Assembly: GCF_003426025.1 (NCBI RefSeq)
Contig: NZ_QJSH01000010.1
Coordinates: 1 to 64,000 of the forward strand
Direction of reading: 5' to 3'
From: Paraliobacillus quinghaiensis
GTDB taxonomy: Bacteria > Bacillota > Bacilli > Bacillales > Amphibacillaceae
Length of the DNA: 64,000 nt
Position 1 is the stretch's first letter; every line of letters starts with the position of its first letter. Of the stretch, positions 41,214 to 51,259 are shown piece by piece. The notes below the pieces were generated by a model. That model was not told where the DNA came from, ran no database searches, and saw only the letters and a list, made by a program, of their open reading frames with translations. Both the position numbers and the translations under genes were made by a program.

Positions 41214-41237
41214 ATTACGTAGTGTAGGAGGATAAAA

Positions 41238-42491
41238 ATGAAACTTTGTACGATTGGGTTAGGTTATATAGGTTTACCAACTTCAATAATGTTTGCGAAA
41301 CATGGAGTAGAAGTTGTTGGTGTTGATGTACAACAGAGTATTATTGATTCTTTAAATAATGGACAAATTCATATAGAAGAGCCTGGTTTACAAGATGCCT
41401 TAGAAGAAATCATTAAAAAGGGTAACTTTAAAGCTTCACTAAAACCTGAAAAAGCAGATACGTTTATTGTTGCTGTTCCTACTCCAAATAATGACGATGA
41501 AAATAAATCATGTGACTTAACTTATGTGATCCAAGCCATTGATAACATTATACCTTATTTAGAAAAAGGAAATACGGTAATTGTCGAATCAACGATTGCA
41601 CCAAGAACAATGGATGATAATGTAAAACCTATATTAAAAGAAGCAGGATTTACTATTGGGGAAGATATCTTTTTAGTACATTGTCCAGAACGTGTATTGC
41701 CCGGTCAAATTATGCATGAGTTGATTTATAATAACCGAATTGTTGGCGGTGTTACAGATGCTTGTACAGAAAAAGGTGTAGAAGTCTACCAAACATTCGT
41801 TCAAGGTGAAATTATTAAAACCAATGCAAGAACAGCAGAAATGTCTAAATTAATGGAAAACACATTCCGAGATGTCAATATTGCTTTAGCAAATGAATTA
41901 GCTAAAGTATCAAATGAATTAGGGATAAATGCACTTGAAGTTATTGAAATGGCCAATAAACATCCAAGAGTTAATTTGCACACACCTGGTCCTGGAGTGG
42001 GTGGACACTGTTTAGCAGTTGATCCATACTTCATTATCTCAAAAGCACCAGAAACTGCAAAACTGATTAGCTTATCTAGAGAGATTAATACAGCAATGCC
42101 AGAGTATGTAGTTGAAGTTACGGAGAAGCTACTTGCACAAAATAATGGTAGTAAAATCACTGTGTTTGGTTTAACTTACAAGGGCAATGTTGATGATATA
42201 AGGGAAAGTCCAGCAATGGAGATTTATAAAAAATTAAAATCAAAAATACATTATGAAGTTGTTGCTTATGACCCTCATGTCAAATTAGATTTTGTAGAAA
42301 AAGATTTTGAAAAAGCCCTAAGTAAATCGGATCTTGTTTTGATTTTGTCTGATCACGATGAATTTAAAGAACTTGACATTGATAATAACAAAATGAATAC
42401 ACCACTGGTGCTTGATACTAAAAACATTGTTAAAGTGATAAATAAGGAAATCACTTATATCAATTATGGAAACTTATATAAGTATATTTAA
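41238..42491 (+). CDS. wecC: UDP-N-acetyl-D-mannosamine dehydrogenase (WecC-like)
   Basis: Oxidises UDP-ManNAc to UDP-ManNAcA with 2 NAD+. The 417-residue protein has the N-terminal NAD motif GLGYIGLPTS (7-16), ESTIAP, the central substrate helix with EMSKLMENTFRDVNIALANE and catalytic Cys258 in GPGVGGHCLAVDPYF. The motif wording (GLGYIGLPT, TFRDVNIALANEL) fits UDP-ManNAc rather than UDP-glucose dehydrogenases. The substrate is available from MnaA at 9.1 kb. This implies a ManNAcA-containing (teichuronic-type) polymer. The ATG follows GTAGGAGGATAAAA. Confidence 0.9.
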   Translation: MKLCTIGLGYIGLPTSIMFAKHGVEVVGVDVQQSIIDSLNNGQIHIEEPGLQDALEEIIKKGNFKASLKPEKADTFIVAVPTPNNDDENKSCDLTYVIQAIDNIIPYLEKGNTVIVESTIAPRTMDDNVKPILKEAGFTIGEDIFLVHCPERVLPGQIMHELIYNNRIVGGVTDACTEKGVEVYQTFVQGEIIKTNARTAEMSKLMENTFRDVNIALANELAKVSNELGINALEVIEMANKHPRVNLHTPGPGVGGHCLAVDPYFIISKAPETAKLISLSREINTAMPEYVVEVTEKLLAQNNGSKITVFGLTYKGNVDDIRESPAMEIYKKLKSKIHYEVVAYDPHVKLDFVEKDFEKALSKSDLVLILSDHDEFKELDIDNNKMNTPLVLDTKNIVKVINKEITYINYGNLYKYI

Positions 42492-42519
42492 ATAAAATAA
42501 ACAAAAAGGAAGCTAAATA

Positions 42520-43332
42520 ATGTTTAAGGCTGTTATAGAAGTTTTGTCAGAGCAAGTAAAACATTGGAATTTAATATACCGTATGTCTAGATTTGAAGTT
42601 AAAGGGAACTATCAAAATCACTATTTAGGAACTTTATGGCAGTTTCTAAATCCAATTATTCAAATCATGATCTATTGGATAGTTTTTGGTATTGGAATTC
42701 GAGGAGGTAGTCCGATTGAAGGAGTACCTTATATTATTTGGTTGCTCATGGGGCTGATACCATGGTTTTTCATTAGTCCATCAATGATTCAAGGGTCAAA
42801 TAGTATTCATCAGAAAGTATCGTTAGTATCTAAAATGAATTTCCCTGTAAGTTTGTTACCTACTATAAAGATAGTTAGTAATAGTGTTCAGTTTATTATA
42901 TTAATGACGATATTAATGTTCTTATTGATAATTAACGGTGTACCAGTTACTTTACAATGGATACAGCTTATATATTATTTTATATGTATAATCGCTTTTA
43001 TCTTCTCGTTTTCTTTATTTAGTTCAACAATATCTACTCTGGTTAGAGATTATCAAACGTTTCTATCGTCGACTATGCGAATGTTATTGTATCTATCACC
43101 GATTTTATGGGATCCAGAAAAAAGCAATGCACCTGAAGTACTAACAAATATTCTTAAATTAAATCCAGTTTACTACCTGATTTCTGGTATTCGAGATACT
43201 TTTTTAGGAAAAGGATGGTTTTTTGAAGAGCCAATTTACATGTTGTATTTCTGGGTGTTTACATTAATACTCCTATACTTTGGTTCAAAACTACATGTTC
43301 GTTTCAGAGAGAATTTTATGGACTACCTATAA
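42520..43332 (+). CDS. ABC-2 type polysaccharide/teichoic acid export permease (TagG/Wzm-like)
   Basis: A 270-residue permease with six membrane helices and the family's N-terminal amphipathic YRMSRFEVKGNYQNHYLGTLWQ (motif GTLWQFLNPIIQ). It pairs with the ATPase gene 21 nt downstream to export a lipid-linked polymer across the membrane. The TagG-like motif LGTLWQFLNP and the size suit wall teichoic acid or O-antigen-type export. Placed with GT and WecC genes it probably exports the polymer made by this locus. Confidence 0.9.
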   Translation: MFKAVIEVLSEQVKHWNLIYRMSRFEVKGNYQNHYLGTLWQFLNPIIQIMIYWIVFGIGIRGGSPIEGVPYIIWLLMGLIPWFFISPSMIQGSNSIHQKVSLVSKMNFPVSLLPTIKIVSNSVQFIILMTILMFLLIINGVPVTLQWIQLIYYFICIIAFIFSFSLFSSTISTLVRDYQTFLSSTMRMLLYLSPILWDPEKSNAPEVLTNILKLNPVYYLISGIRDTFLGKGWFFEEPIYMLYFWVFTLILLYFGSKLHVRFRENFMDYL

Positions 43333-43353
43333 AGAAGGTCGAAAGGTGATTTT

Positions 43354-44274
43354 ATGGATTATAAAGTGGAAGTTAAGAATGTTTATAAATTATATACTAC
43401 GCAAGCGAGACAATCTCATAAATTATTGAATTTTTTCTTAAATAGAAAAAAAAGTAATAATGAGAATGAGAAATTATTTGCAGCAATTAATGATATCTCT
43501 TTTAAAGCTATGGAAGGTGAGACAATTGGGATTCTAGGCCTTAATGGTTCTGGAAAGTCTACTTTATCTAACTTATTAGGACAAGTTATCCAGCCGAGTA
43601 AAGGTAAAATCACATTAAATGGTACACCGTCATTAATTGCAATATCAGTTGGTTTAAATAATAATTTATCTGGTTTAGAAAATGTAAAACTAAAATGTAT
43701 GATGCATGGTTTATCCCCAAAACAAATTGAGATGGTTAAACCGGATATAATAGAGTTTGCTGAGCTTGGAGAGTATATAGAACAACCTGTGAAGAATTAT
43801 TCAAGTGGTATGAGATCTAGACTAGGTTTTGCAATTTCTGTTCATACTGACCCAGATATTTTAATAATTGATGAAGCATTATCAGTTGGGGACACTACAT
43901 TCACTAATAAGTGTTTGGAAAAAATTAATGAATTCAAAGAAAAGAATAAAACTATATTTTTTGTCAGTCATTCAGCTAGTCAAATGAAAGCATTTTGTGA
44001 TCGAATTGTTTGGATGCATTACGGTCAAATGAAAGCATTTGGTCCTGCAGATGAAGTAGTCAAAGAATATAATGATTATATTAAGGATATAAAGGCTTTA
44101 ACAAGTAAAGAAAAAGCAAAACTTAAGAATGAAAGTTTTAAAAAACAATATTTAGATGCATCAAAATTTACAAATTATAATGAGAAGAAATCTAATGTAG
44201 GTGAGAAGTTAATAAATCTTCTGGTGTTAATTCCTTTATTTGTATTAAGTGCTCTAGTAATCATTGGCTACTAA
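43354..44274 (+). CDS. ABC exporter ATP-binding protein (TagH/Wzt-like)
   Basis: A 306-residue ATPase with Walker A GLNGSGKST (62-70), signature YSSGM (149-153), Walker B ILIIDE (169-174) and a switch His in FFVSHSASQ. As in TagH it has a C-terminal extension (about 245-306), here ending in a single membrane helix (LINLLVLIPLFVLSALVIIGY) with almost nothing outside. It has no Wzt-type carbohydrate-binding domain, so export is probably not coupled to a terminal sugar cap. Its 3' end slightly precedes the methyltransferase start. Confidence 0.92.
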   Translation: MDYKVEVKNVYKLYTTQARQSHKLLNFFLNRKKSNNENEKLFAAINDISFKAMEGETIGILGLNGSGKSTLSNLLGQVIQPSKGKITLNGTPSLIAISVGLNNNLSGLENVKLKCMMHGLSPKQIEMVKPDIIEFAELGEYIEQPVKNYSSGMRSRLGFAISVHTDPDILIIDEALSVGDTTFTNKCLEKINEFKEKNKTIFFVSHSASQMKAFCDRIVWMHYGQMKAFGPADEVVKEYNDYIKDIKALTSKEKAKLKNESFKKQYLDASKFTNYNEKKSNVGEKLINLLVLIPLFVLSALVIIGY

Positions 44275-44293
44275 AAAAAAGGAGATATTTTTA

Positions 44294-45226
44294 ATGGAAG
44301 AAATCAAAGATCATGTTTATGATGCGTATTATTTTAAAAGAGGTTATGAATTTGGTGAAAAAGTTAGAAAAAGAATAAATTGGATGCTTACTAACGTTAC
44401 AGGTAACTATGTATTAGATGTAGGTTGTTCTCAGGGAGTTACATCTATTATTTTAGGAAGAGAAAAGAAAAATGTAATAGGAATTGATTTATCATCTTCA
44501 GCTATTTGTGATGCACTAGAGAACTTAGAATTGGAAGAATTAGATACCAAAGACAGAGTTCTCTTTAAACAGGCCAATTTTTTTAATTGTGAATTTGATA
44601 CCAAGTTTGACACCATTATATTAGGTGAAATCTTAGAGCACATAGCTGATATTGATTCTTTCTTCCATAAAGCATATTCTCTATTAAAGGATAAAGGAAA
44701 AATTGTTGTTACTACGCCATTTGGGATAAACGATTTTGTTGACCATAAAAGAACGTTCTATATTAATGACCTGCTTAAGTTGCAACGTGCAGATTTGCCC
44801 ATTATAGATATTGAGTATTTAGGCGGTTGGATTGGAGTAGTTTTTAAAAAAGGTGATAGTAGTATAAAGGAAATTGATGGTGAATTATTAGGAGATCTAG
44901 AAGATGCTTTTTATCTGAAGGAAAGAAACTTAGTTGATAAAATCAAAACAAATAATAAAGGAACAGCGTCAGGTGAAAGTGAATTAGCTAAATTACACAA
45001 AAAATATATAGATGAAAAAATTGAGAAAGTGAAAGCGCAAAATGAGTTGCATGATCAATATCGTAAAGAAAGAGAATTGCTGAATGCTTATAATAAGTTA
45101 AAAAAAGAGCACAATAATTTAACGAAAAAGTATAATGCAGTTAATTCTCGTTATGAAAGTATTAGAAAGTCTAAATTAGGAAAAATTACTGTGAAGTACT
45201 GGGATATTCGAAAAGGATGGAAATAA
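44294..45226 (+). CDS. SAM-dependent methyltransferase with C-terminal coiled coil
   Basis: A 310-residue protein with a class I methyltransferase core: VLDVGCSQG (40-48) as motif I, IGIDLS as motif II and LGEILEHIAD near residue 116. Residues ~235-300 form a charged coiled coil, a feature of surface-polymer methyltransferases that may act as a length ruler or attach to partners. I chose the ATG at 44294, with AAAAGGAG 9 nt upstream; an in-frame ATG at 44264 starts within the tagH-like gene. Probable target: the growing polysaccharide, but not proven. Confidence 0.82.
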   Translation: MEEIKDHVYDAYYFKRGYEFGEKVRKRINWMLTNVTGNYVLDVGCSQGVTSIILGREKKNVIGIDLSSSAICDALENLELEELDTKDRVLFKQANFFNCEFDTKFDTIILGEILEHIADIDSFFHKAYSLLKDKGKIVVTTPFGINDFVDHKRTFYINDLLKLQRADLPIIDIEYLGGWIGVVFKKGDSSIKEIDGELLGDLEDAFYLKERNLVDKIKTNNKGTASGESELAKLHKKYIDEKIEKVKAQNELHDQYRKERELLNAYNKLKKEHNNLTKKYNAVNSRYESIRKSKLGKITVKYWDIRKGWK

Positions 45227-45230
45227 GCGG

Positions 45231-47885
45231 ATGGATCACAAATATGTATACAGTAGATTGGAGTTTACCCAAAAACGAATTAGTGAATTAGAGAAATTAA
45301 TATCTTCTGAATTAGAGAAACTAGAAACCTCCGAGGGTGTTTCCGTAGAGTTAACTAAGTCTGAAATTGAATCATATGAAATCTCAGAGCATTTAAATTT
45401 AGACACTTATAAAGGTATACGTAGTGAGTTAGCAGATGAACAATTTGGAAATAGAATCAAAGAAACTGTCGAGAATTTACCGAAGAGTAATGGAAGTAGC
45501 TATTTTGAGAAGCTAGATGTGAATATAGGAATGGTAATGGATGAATTCTTATATCATTCCTATGAAAGTACCGCCAACTTTCACTATGTAACCCCACAGA
45601 ATTATAAGGAGGTTGAAGAGAAAGTTGACATTTTTTTATTAGCATCTGCTTGGAAGGGACTAAACAATGAGTGGAAAGGTTTAGGTAATCCCAAAAATCA
45701 GAAAATTAGAGATGAAATGTTTGAAATTATAAACTATTTTAAATCTAAAGGTAAAGAAACAGTTTTTTATTCCAAAGAAGATCCTACTAACTATGAGTTT
45801 TTTATTGAGTTTGCTAATAATTGTGATTATATATTCACAACAGCAGTTGAGAAGATTCCACATTATAAGAAAGATTGTAATACTGATCAAGTGTACCTTT
45901 TAGAATTCGGTGTCAATCCTGTATTTAATAATCCAGTAGGGTTACATAAAATAGAAATTGATGAAAAGGTAATATTTGCTGGATCATGGTACAAAAAGTA
46001 CCCCAAAAGACAAAAAGATACTACTAGGATTTTTGATGGAGTAATAAACGCTGGTAATGAACTAAAAATAATTGATCGTAACTACAATAGAGAATCAGAG
46101 AGTTTTCTTTTTCCTACAAAATACCTAGAATTTGTTTCACCTGAGATTGATCATGAAACATTACAATTATTAACTAAATTATTCACTTTCTCAATTAATT
46201 TAAATTCTATCCAAGACAGCAACACTATGTTTGCGAGTAGAGTATATGAACTTCAAAGCATGGGTAATTTGATACTTTCTAATTATAGCCTTGGAATAAA
46301 TAACCTGTTCCCTAATGTTTTTATGATATTTAATAGTAATGAAGTGAAATATATTCTGAATAACTATTTCGAGAAAGAATTATACCAGCAACAAATGTAC
46401 GGTGTTAGAAAGGTATTAAGACTTCATACGACATTTCATCGCTTAACAAAATTACTCTCTAGTATTGGTTATGTAACATCAAATTTGCTAAACAAAAAAG
46501 TTGCAGTTATATATGAAGTATTAACAGATAATATAAAAAAGAATTTTGATCGACAAACTTATCTAAATAAGAATTTAGTATCTGTTAAAGAATTTAAAGA
46601 GCAATACGATGAATACAGTTACTTTACATTTTTTGCTGAAAATTATGAGTATGGAGAATTTTATTTAGAAGATATGATTAATGGATTCAAATATACGGAT
46701 TCTACTTACATTACTAAAAATTCGTATTATGACGGCAATAAGAAAATAGCTGGAATAGAAAATGATTTCATTGATAAAATAGATGATTATAGAAAAACCA
46801 TCTATTGTACGAAAGACTTTAATAATTATACTATACAAGAATTAAAATCTTTACGTGATTTTGAAAAGGATTATAGTATTGATTCACTTGAACTTAATGT
46901 AACAAAAGAACATAATTATATCACATCAGAAGAACCTAAATTCACCGTTATTATCCCAACTTATAACAACGGTGATCACCTTTACAATAAATGTTTCATG
47001 AGTCTTAGAAGGTCGTCAATGTTCGAAAAGATGGAGATAATAATAGTAGATGACGGTTCGACAGATGACTATACCCCTAAAATTGTAAACAGACTAGAGA
47101 GACTATATTCTAATGTAAAGGCGCACTTTTATAAAGATGGGGGAAGTGGGAGTGCTTCCAGACCTAGAAATAAAGGTGTTTTATTAGCAAGTACTGAGTA
47201 TATAACCTTTTTAGATCCTGATAATGAAGCTATAAATGATGGCTATACAAAACTTTATAGATCGGCTGTTAGCAATAATGTTGAAGTTGTGATTGGAAAC
47301 ATAATAAAAGTTGATCAGAATGAAAAGGTGGTTGATTATTATCAGGCAATTAAAGAAAAATTTCCTCAGAGAACTGTCTTCCAAAATAGTGATAGTTATG
47401 AATTACTTATAGAAACGTCCTTTAAAGCTCAGAGTATCCAAGCTATGATGATTAGAAGGAGTTTATTAATCAATAATAATATAACTATGCTAGTAGGAGT
47501 TGTTGGTGAGGATACCCTTTTCTTTTATGATGTGCTATTGAACACAGAATCCTTTATTATAATAAAAGAAAATATTCATGTGTATTATGCCGGTGTGGAA
47601 GGTTCATCAGTAAATAATATTACAATTAATACGTTTATGAAATATCAGGAATTAGAAAAGGAAAAATTCCACTTTTTAAATAAGAACAATTTGTTAAAAG
47701 CATATATGGCTCTGAGGTTTAATTATTATTTTAAAAATTGGTATTTGAAAAAGCTTGAATTAGTAAAAGATGATGATCGTAAAGATGCGGAAGAAATTTT
47801 ATATCAAATTTACAAGATATACGAAAATAGTACCCTTAGTGACTTAGATGAAACCATCGTATCCTTTGTAACTAAATTTAGGTGA
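45231..47885 (+). CDS. Fusion glycosyltransferase: CgeB-like N-terminal half plus GT2 C-terminal half
   Basis: An 884-residue protein in two parts. Residues ~95-420 resemble CgeB/DUF3880-type transferases (VIFAGSWYKKYPKRQ at 248-262; SRVYELQSMGNLILSNY at 336-352). Residues ~570-800 are a GT2 domain with FTVIIPTYNN (571-580), IIIVDDGSTDD (603-613) and the DxD motif FLDPDNE (660-666). The N-terminal 90 residues are coiled-coil-like. The combination suggests an enzyme adding two different sugars in turn to the same polymer. Start ATG 45231, four nt after the methyltransferase stop, so probably the same transcript. Confidence 0.82.
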   Translation: MDHKYVYSRLEFTQKRISELEKLISSELEKLETSEGVSVELTKSEIESYEISEHLNLDTYKGIRSELADEQFGNRIKETVENLPKSNGSSYFEKLDVNIGMVMDEFLYHSYESTANFHYVTPQNYKEVEEKVDIFLLASAWKGLNNEWKGLGNPKNQKIRDEMFEIINYFKSKGKETVFYSKEDPTNYEFFIEFANNCDYIFTTAVEKIPHYKKDCNTDQVYLLEFGVNPVFNNPVGLHKIEIDEKVIFAGSWYKKYPKRQKDTTRIFDGVINAGNELKIIDRNYNRESESFLFPTKYLEFVSPEIDHETLQLLTKLFTFSINLNSIQDSNTMFASRVYELQSMGNLILSNYSLGINNLFPNVFMIFNSNEVKYILNNYFEKELYQQQMYGVRKVLRLHTTFHRLTKLLSSIGYVTSNLLNKKVAVIYEVLTDNIKKNFDRQTYLNKNLVSVKEFKEQYDEYSYFTFFAENYEYGEFYLEDMINGFKYTDSTYITKNSYYDGNKKIAGIENDFIDKIDDYRKTIYCTKDFNNYTIQELKSLRDFEKDYSIDSLELNVTKEHNYITSEEPKFTVIIPTYNNGDHLYNKCFMSLRRSSMFEKMEIIIVDDGSTDDYTPKIVNRLERLYSNVKAHFYKDGGSGSASRPRNKGVLLASTEYITFLDPDNEAINDGYTKLYRSAVSNNVEVVIGNIIKVDQNEKVVDYYQAIKEKFPQRTVFQNSDSYELLIETSFKAQSIQAMMIRRSLLINNNITMLVGVVGEDTLFFYDVLLNTESFIIIKENIHVYYAGVEGSSVNNITINTFMKYQELEKEKFHFLNKNNLLKAYMALRFNYYFKNWYLKKLELVKDDDRKDAEEILYQIYKIYENSTLSDLDETIVSFVTKFR

Positions 47886-47960
47886 TTAATAAATAATATT
47901 ATTTGAACTGTTTAATGTGCTTTTAAAGGATTCATTATTTAAAATAGGAAGGCTGATAAA

Positions 47961-50897
47961 ATGAATTTAGATGTGAATAGTTTACCCTCAGTTGAAGAAC
48001 AGCGAAGGATATTAAGAGAAAAACAAATATTAGCTAGTGAGTATTTTAGGATACTACACATAGGTAGATATGCGTTTGGTAAAACAGATATCGTAAGTAG
48101 AATGAAACAAGCGCTAGAAAATCTAGGGCATACAGTTTTTGACTTTAATACAGATGATTTTAGAGAAGTTATATATAACCCAGATAGACATACTGGAGGA
48201 TTTGGCCCTGTAGAAATAAAGCTTGAGTTGTTAAAACCAGTATTAAGGCAGTTTGAACCACAAATTATTATTTGTAATGCTGGAGGATACACTTTTTCAG
48301 AGGAAGATAGTCAATGGTTAAAGGACCAAGGGTATATTCTGGTTGGAGTTACATTATCGGACCCCGATGTATTTCCAAGTACCAAAAACTTTGCGCATAG
48401 ATTTGACTATCATGCCACCAATGCAATAGAAGCATTAGAAATGTATAAAAATGAAGGTATTAATAATACTATACATTTTCCTTTTGCAATTGACAGAAGT
48501 TTTATAGAAGCTGAGGCGATTGAAAGAAATGATTGGAAAGCAGATGTAATCTGTCTTGGGAATGCAACAAACCGTCCGGATAGAAATGAAACAATGAATT
48601 ATCTTGCAAAGCATTTTAATGTAAAGGTTTATGGAACAGGATGGGAAATTCCGGATTCATTCCCAGTGGGTGGTGAAGATTTTTATTCAGCAGCTAGGGC
48701 TGGAAAATTTCATATTAACTTTCCAGGTACAAGAGCTGGGTACACTAATTTGAAAATTGGTGTTTTTGAATCGATCGCTAATGGTGGAATATTGTGTACT
48801 GAGATCTTTGATGAAATGAAATTATTCTTTGATTATGAAACTGAAGTCATTGGCTACAAAAATGCAGAGGATTTAAAAGCAAAATTAGACTATTATATAA
48901 ATAATCCTATAGAAGCAGAAATGCTACGAAGAAAATCTTTTTATAAATTGGTTAATAAACATATGTGGGAGACGAGATGGGAAGATTTACTTACTAAGAT
49001 AAAGCTTGATATTAATAAGGAAAAAACAATGCTTCCAGCGCATAGGTATGAAAAGATAAAGGATTTAATTGGTACGAAGGAAAAATCCGCTAAAGTGATA
49101 ATTCAAGGTTATTACGGAGCTTTAAATACTGGTGATGACTTGATCTTAGAAGCTATAAGCACGAATATAAAGAAAGAACATCCTAATACACTGATTATGG
49201 TGGCGGGGTTCAATCGTGCTTCTATAACCTTGAATCAGGGTTTTTACAGTTTACCAAGAACAGATGTATTTAAAATGGACAAATATATAAAAGAGGCAGA
49301 CTTGCTAATATATGGTGGCGGTGGTTTATTAAATGATTATACGTTTAATAATGCAGCTGGAGTACCAGACTTTTTTGATAGTTTTACCCATGGCATAACA
49401 GGAATGGGGATTATACCTACGATGGCTAATATTTATGATATTCCACGTATGTATTTTGCCCTAGGGATAGGACCTCTTGTTAACCCAGAAGCTCGACAGT
49501 TTGCCAAATTTATGGTGAACCAAATGAGTATAGTTACTGTCAGAGACCAATATTCAAAAGATTTACTTGACTCAATTGAAGGTATAAACAAGGAAGTTAT
49601 TCAAACTTCAGATGCAACATATATGTTGGATGATCCAGGTGATAAGCTTGCTCAAGAATACTTTAATGAACGCAACATCGCTTCAAATGAGAAGGTAATT
49701 GCTGTAACATTACGTGATTGGAAGAGTAATCCTAGTGACTTTGAAGAGAAAATGGCTAAATATTTAGACTTCATAATACAGCATGGGGACTATTCTATTC
49801 TGTTCCTGCCATATCAGTTTGGTAAAGGGAAATCTGATGATAATAAAATCCATCAAAAAGTTAGCGAATTAATGGAAAACAAAGACCGTACCTTTACCTA
49901 TCATCATGAAGGAGATTATCAAGAATTTCTAAGTATTGTTAAAAGCTCAGATGTTGTGATATCTATGAGACTTCATGGTTCCATTTTAGCAAATTTATTC
50001 GGAGTACCTTCTATAGGTTTTAACTATGATGATAAAGTGCTTGCCCATTATCAAAATTTAAATATGGAAAAGTATTTACTTAACCTTGATTTTAATGTTA
50101 AACATGCTTCTGATATCTTTATGGATTTGGAAGAAAACAAAGTCAAAATGGTAAATAATATAAAAGAATATGTCTTAAGAGAAAAGTATAAATCAGCTAA
50201 AACATATGAATATGCAATTGATCTTTTAAAGAAAGGAGTACAAAGGGAAAAGAAGATCTATAGACACTATCCAAGGGAAGAGTCGTTAAGGAACATCAAT
50301 GCTAAAGCCATGGTTACAGAGATTGCAAACTTAAGACTTGAAAATCAAAATTTAAAGTCGGATATTAATGTGTTGGGTAACGCTATCAAGTCGATGGATG
50401 TGTATGATCTAGATAAAGTTAACCTATCTAGAGCTACGTTTGATTGTCAAGATGACCAATTAACGAATAAAATAGTTTCTAAACTTTCTGATGATAAAAT
50501 TGCAATAAGATTATCTGATTTAGACTCACCCAAAAAAGGAGACTATTCATCCGCAAAACTTAATCTTTCTTTAAATCCTGGTACCGAGTATACAATTAAT
50601 GTGAGTGTACATTCTCCTTATTATAAACCAAAGAATAAAGGAAGAATAAAATACGAGATTAGGTTAGAAGGTAAAACACGATATAAGGAAGATATTGCGA
50701 AAGACGGTAATGAAAAATTACTAAGTTTTAATATTAAACCTAAAAGTAAAGATGTAACGTTAGAGTTTAGATTAGAGGCTATAAAGAAATGTGAAAGCTG
50801 GAGTTGGGGAAGCGTATCTAGAACAGAATTCTCTAATGTAAGCATTGCTAGAACTAGCAAATATTCAAAAAAAGGTTTGAGAAGGACTTTTAAATAA
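47961..50897 (+). CDS. Three-part fusion: CgeB-like glycosyltransferase, polysaccharide pyruvyl transferase, C-terminal beta-rich domain (paralog A)
   Basis: A 978-residue protein. Residues ~30-345 are a CgeB-like glycosyltransferase (ILHIGRYAFG, VICLGNATNRPDRNE, INFPGTRAGYTNLKIGVFESIANGG in two pieces). Residues ~378-740 are a CsaB/WcaK-like pyruvyl transferase with GYYGALNTGDDL (383-394), YGGGGLLNDY (451-460) and SMRLHGSI (668-675). The last ~150 residues (about 820-970) form a beta-rich domain with SPKKGDYSS and WSWGS motifs that I do not recognise. In S-layer organisms pyruvylated wall polymer is the ligand of SLH domains; none are seen here. A close paralog lies at 54181. The ATG follows AATAGGAAGGCTGATAAA. 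Confidence 0.85.
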   Translation: MNLDVNSLPSVEEQRRILREKQILASEYFRILHIGRYAFGKTDIVSRMKQALENLGHTVFDFNTDDFREVIYNPDRHTGGFGPVEIKLELLKPVLRQFEPQIIICNAGGYTFSEEDSQWLKDQGYILVGVTLSDPDVFPSTKNFAHRFDYHATNAIEALEMYKNEGINNTIHFPFAIDRSFIEAEAIERNDWKADVICLGNATNRPDRNETMNYLAKHFNVKVYGTGWEIPDSFPVGGEDFYSAARAGKFHINFPGTRAGYTNLKIGVFESIANGGILCTEIFDEMKLFFDYETEVIGYKNAEDLKAKLDYYINNPIEAEMLRRKSFYKLVNKHMWETRWEDLLTKIKLDINKEKTMLPAHRYEKIKDLIGTKEKSAKVIIQGYYGALNTGDDLILEAISTNIKKEHPNTLIMVAGFNRASITLNQGFYSLPRTDVFKMDKYIKEADLLIYGGGGLLNDYTFNNAAGVPDFFDSFTHGITGMGIIPTMANIYDIPRMYFALGIGPLVNPEARQFAKFMVNQMSIVTVRDQYSKDLLDSIEGINKEVIQTSDATYMLDDPGDKLAQEYFNERNIASNEKVIAVTLRDWKSNPSDFEEKMAKYLDFIIQHGDYSILFLPYQFGKGKSDDNKIHQKVSELMENKDRTFTYHHEGDYQEFLSIVKSSDVVISMRLHGSILANLFGVPSIGFNYDDKVLAHYQNLNMEKYLLNLDFNVKHASDIFMDLEENKVKMVNNIKEYVLREKYKSAKTYEYAIDLLKKGVQREKKIYRHYPREESLRNINAKAMVTEIANLRLENQNLKSDINVLGNAIKSMDVYDLDKVNLSRATFDCQDDQLTNKIVSKLSDDKIAIRLSDLDSPKKGDYSSAKLNLSLNPGTEYTINVSVHSPYYKPKNKGRIKYEIRLEGKTRYKEDIAKDGNEKLLSFNIKPKSKDVTLEFRLEAIKKCESWSWGSVSRTEFSNVSIARTSKYSKKGLRRTFK

Positions 50898-50969
50898 TTA
50901 TAAGGTCATTTTTTGGCAATGTAATGTTTGCTTGTGTAAAATGTTATTAACTAAGTTATATGTGTCTTG

Positions 50970-51009
50970 CGCTCCAAAGTAGCTCAGCTGCAATGGAGCG
51001 TATTTTTTA
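50970..51009 (+). terminator. Rho-independent terminator after paralog A
   Basis: CGCTCCA ... TGGAGCG stem with an inner AGCTCAGCT hairpin and a TATTTTTTA tail. It likely ends the polymer operon that begins at 38.7 kb. The rest of the 362-bp gap to 51260 holds the TATATTACGTC element at 51072 and no gene. Confidence 0.78.
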
Positions 51010-51259
51010 TTTAGGTAGTACTTTTTAGTTATATCTTAAGTTGATAATAGTACGCTTTTCTTAATTTGGAATATATTACGTCAGATCCCCTAATAATTAC
51101 TTATATTACATAAAATTATTGTTACTGCTAAGCAATAATTGATGCTTTGTGATCATAATAGTACCTTACATAATAAGCTAAATTGTGATAAGATAATAGT
51201 GGTTTTTACATTAATAGATACTTACATTAGTAAGAATCTATTAAATTATTAATGAGAGG

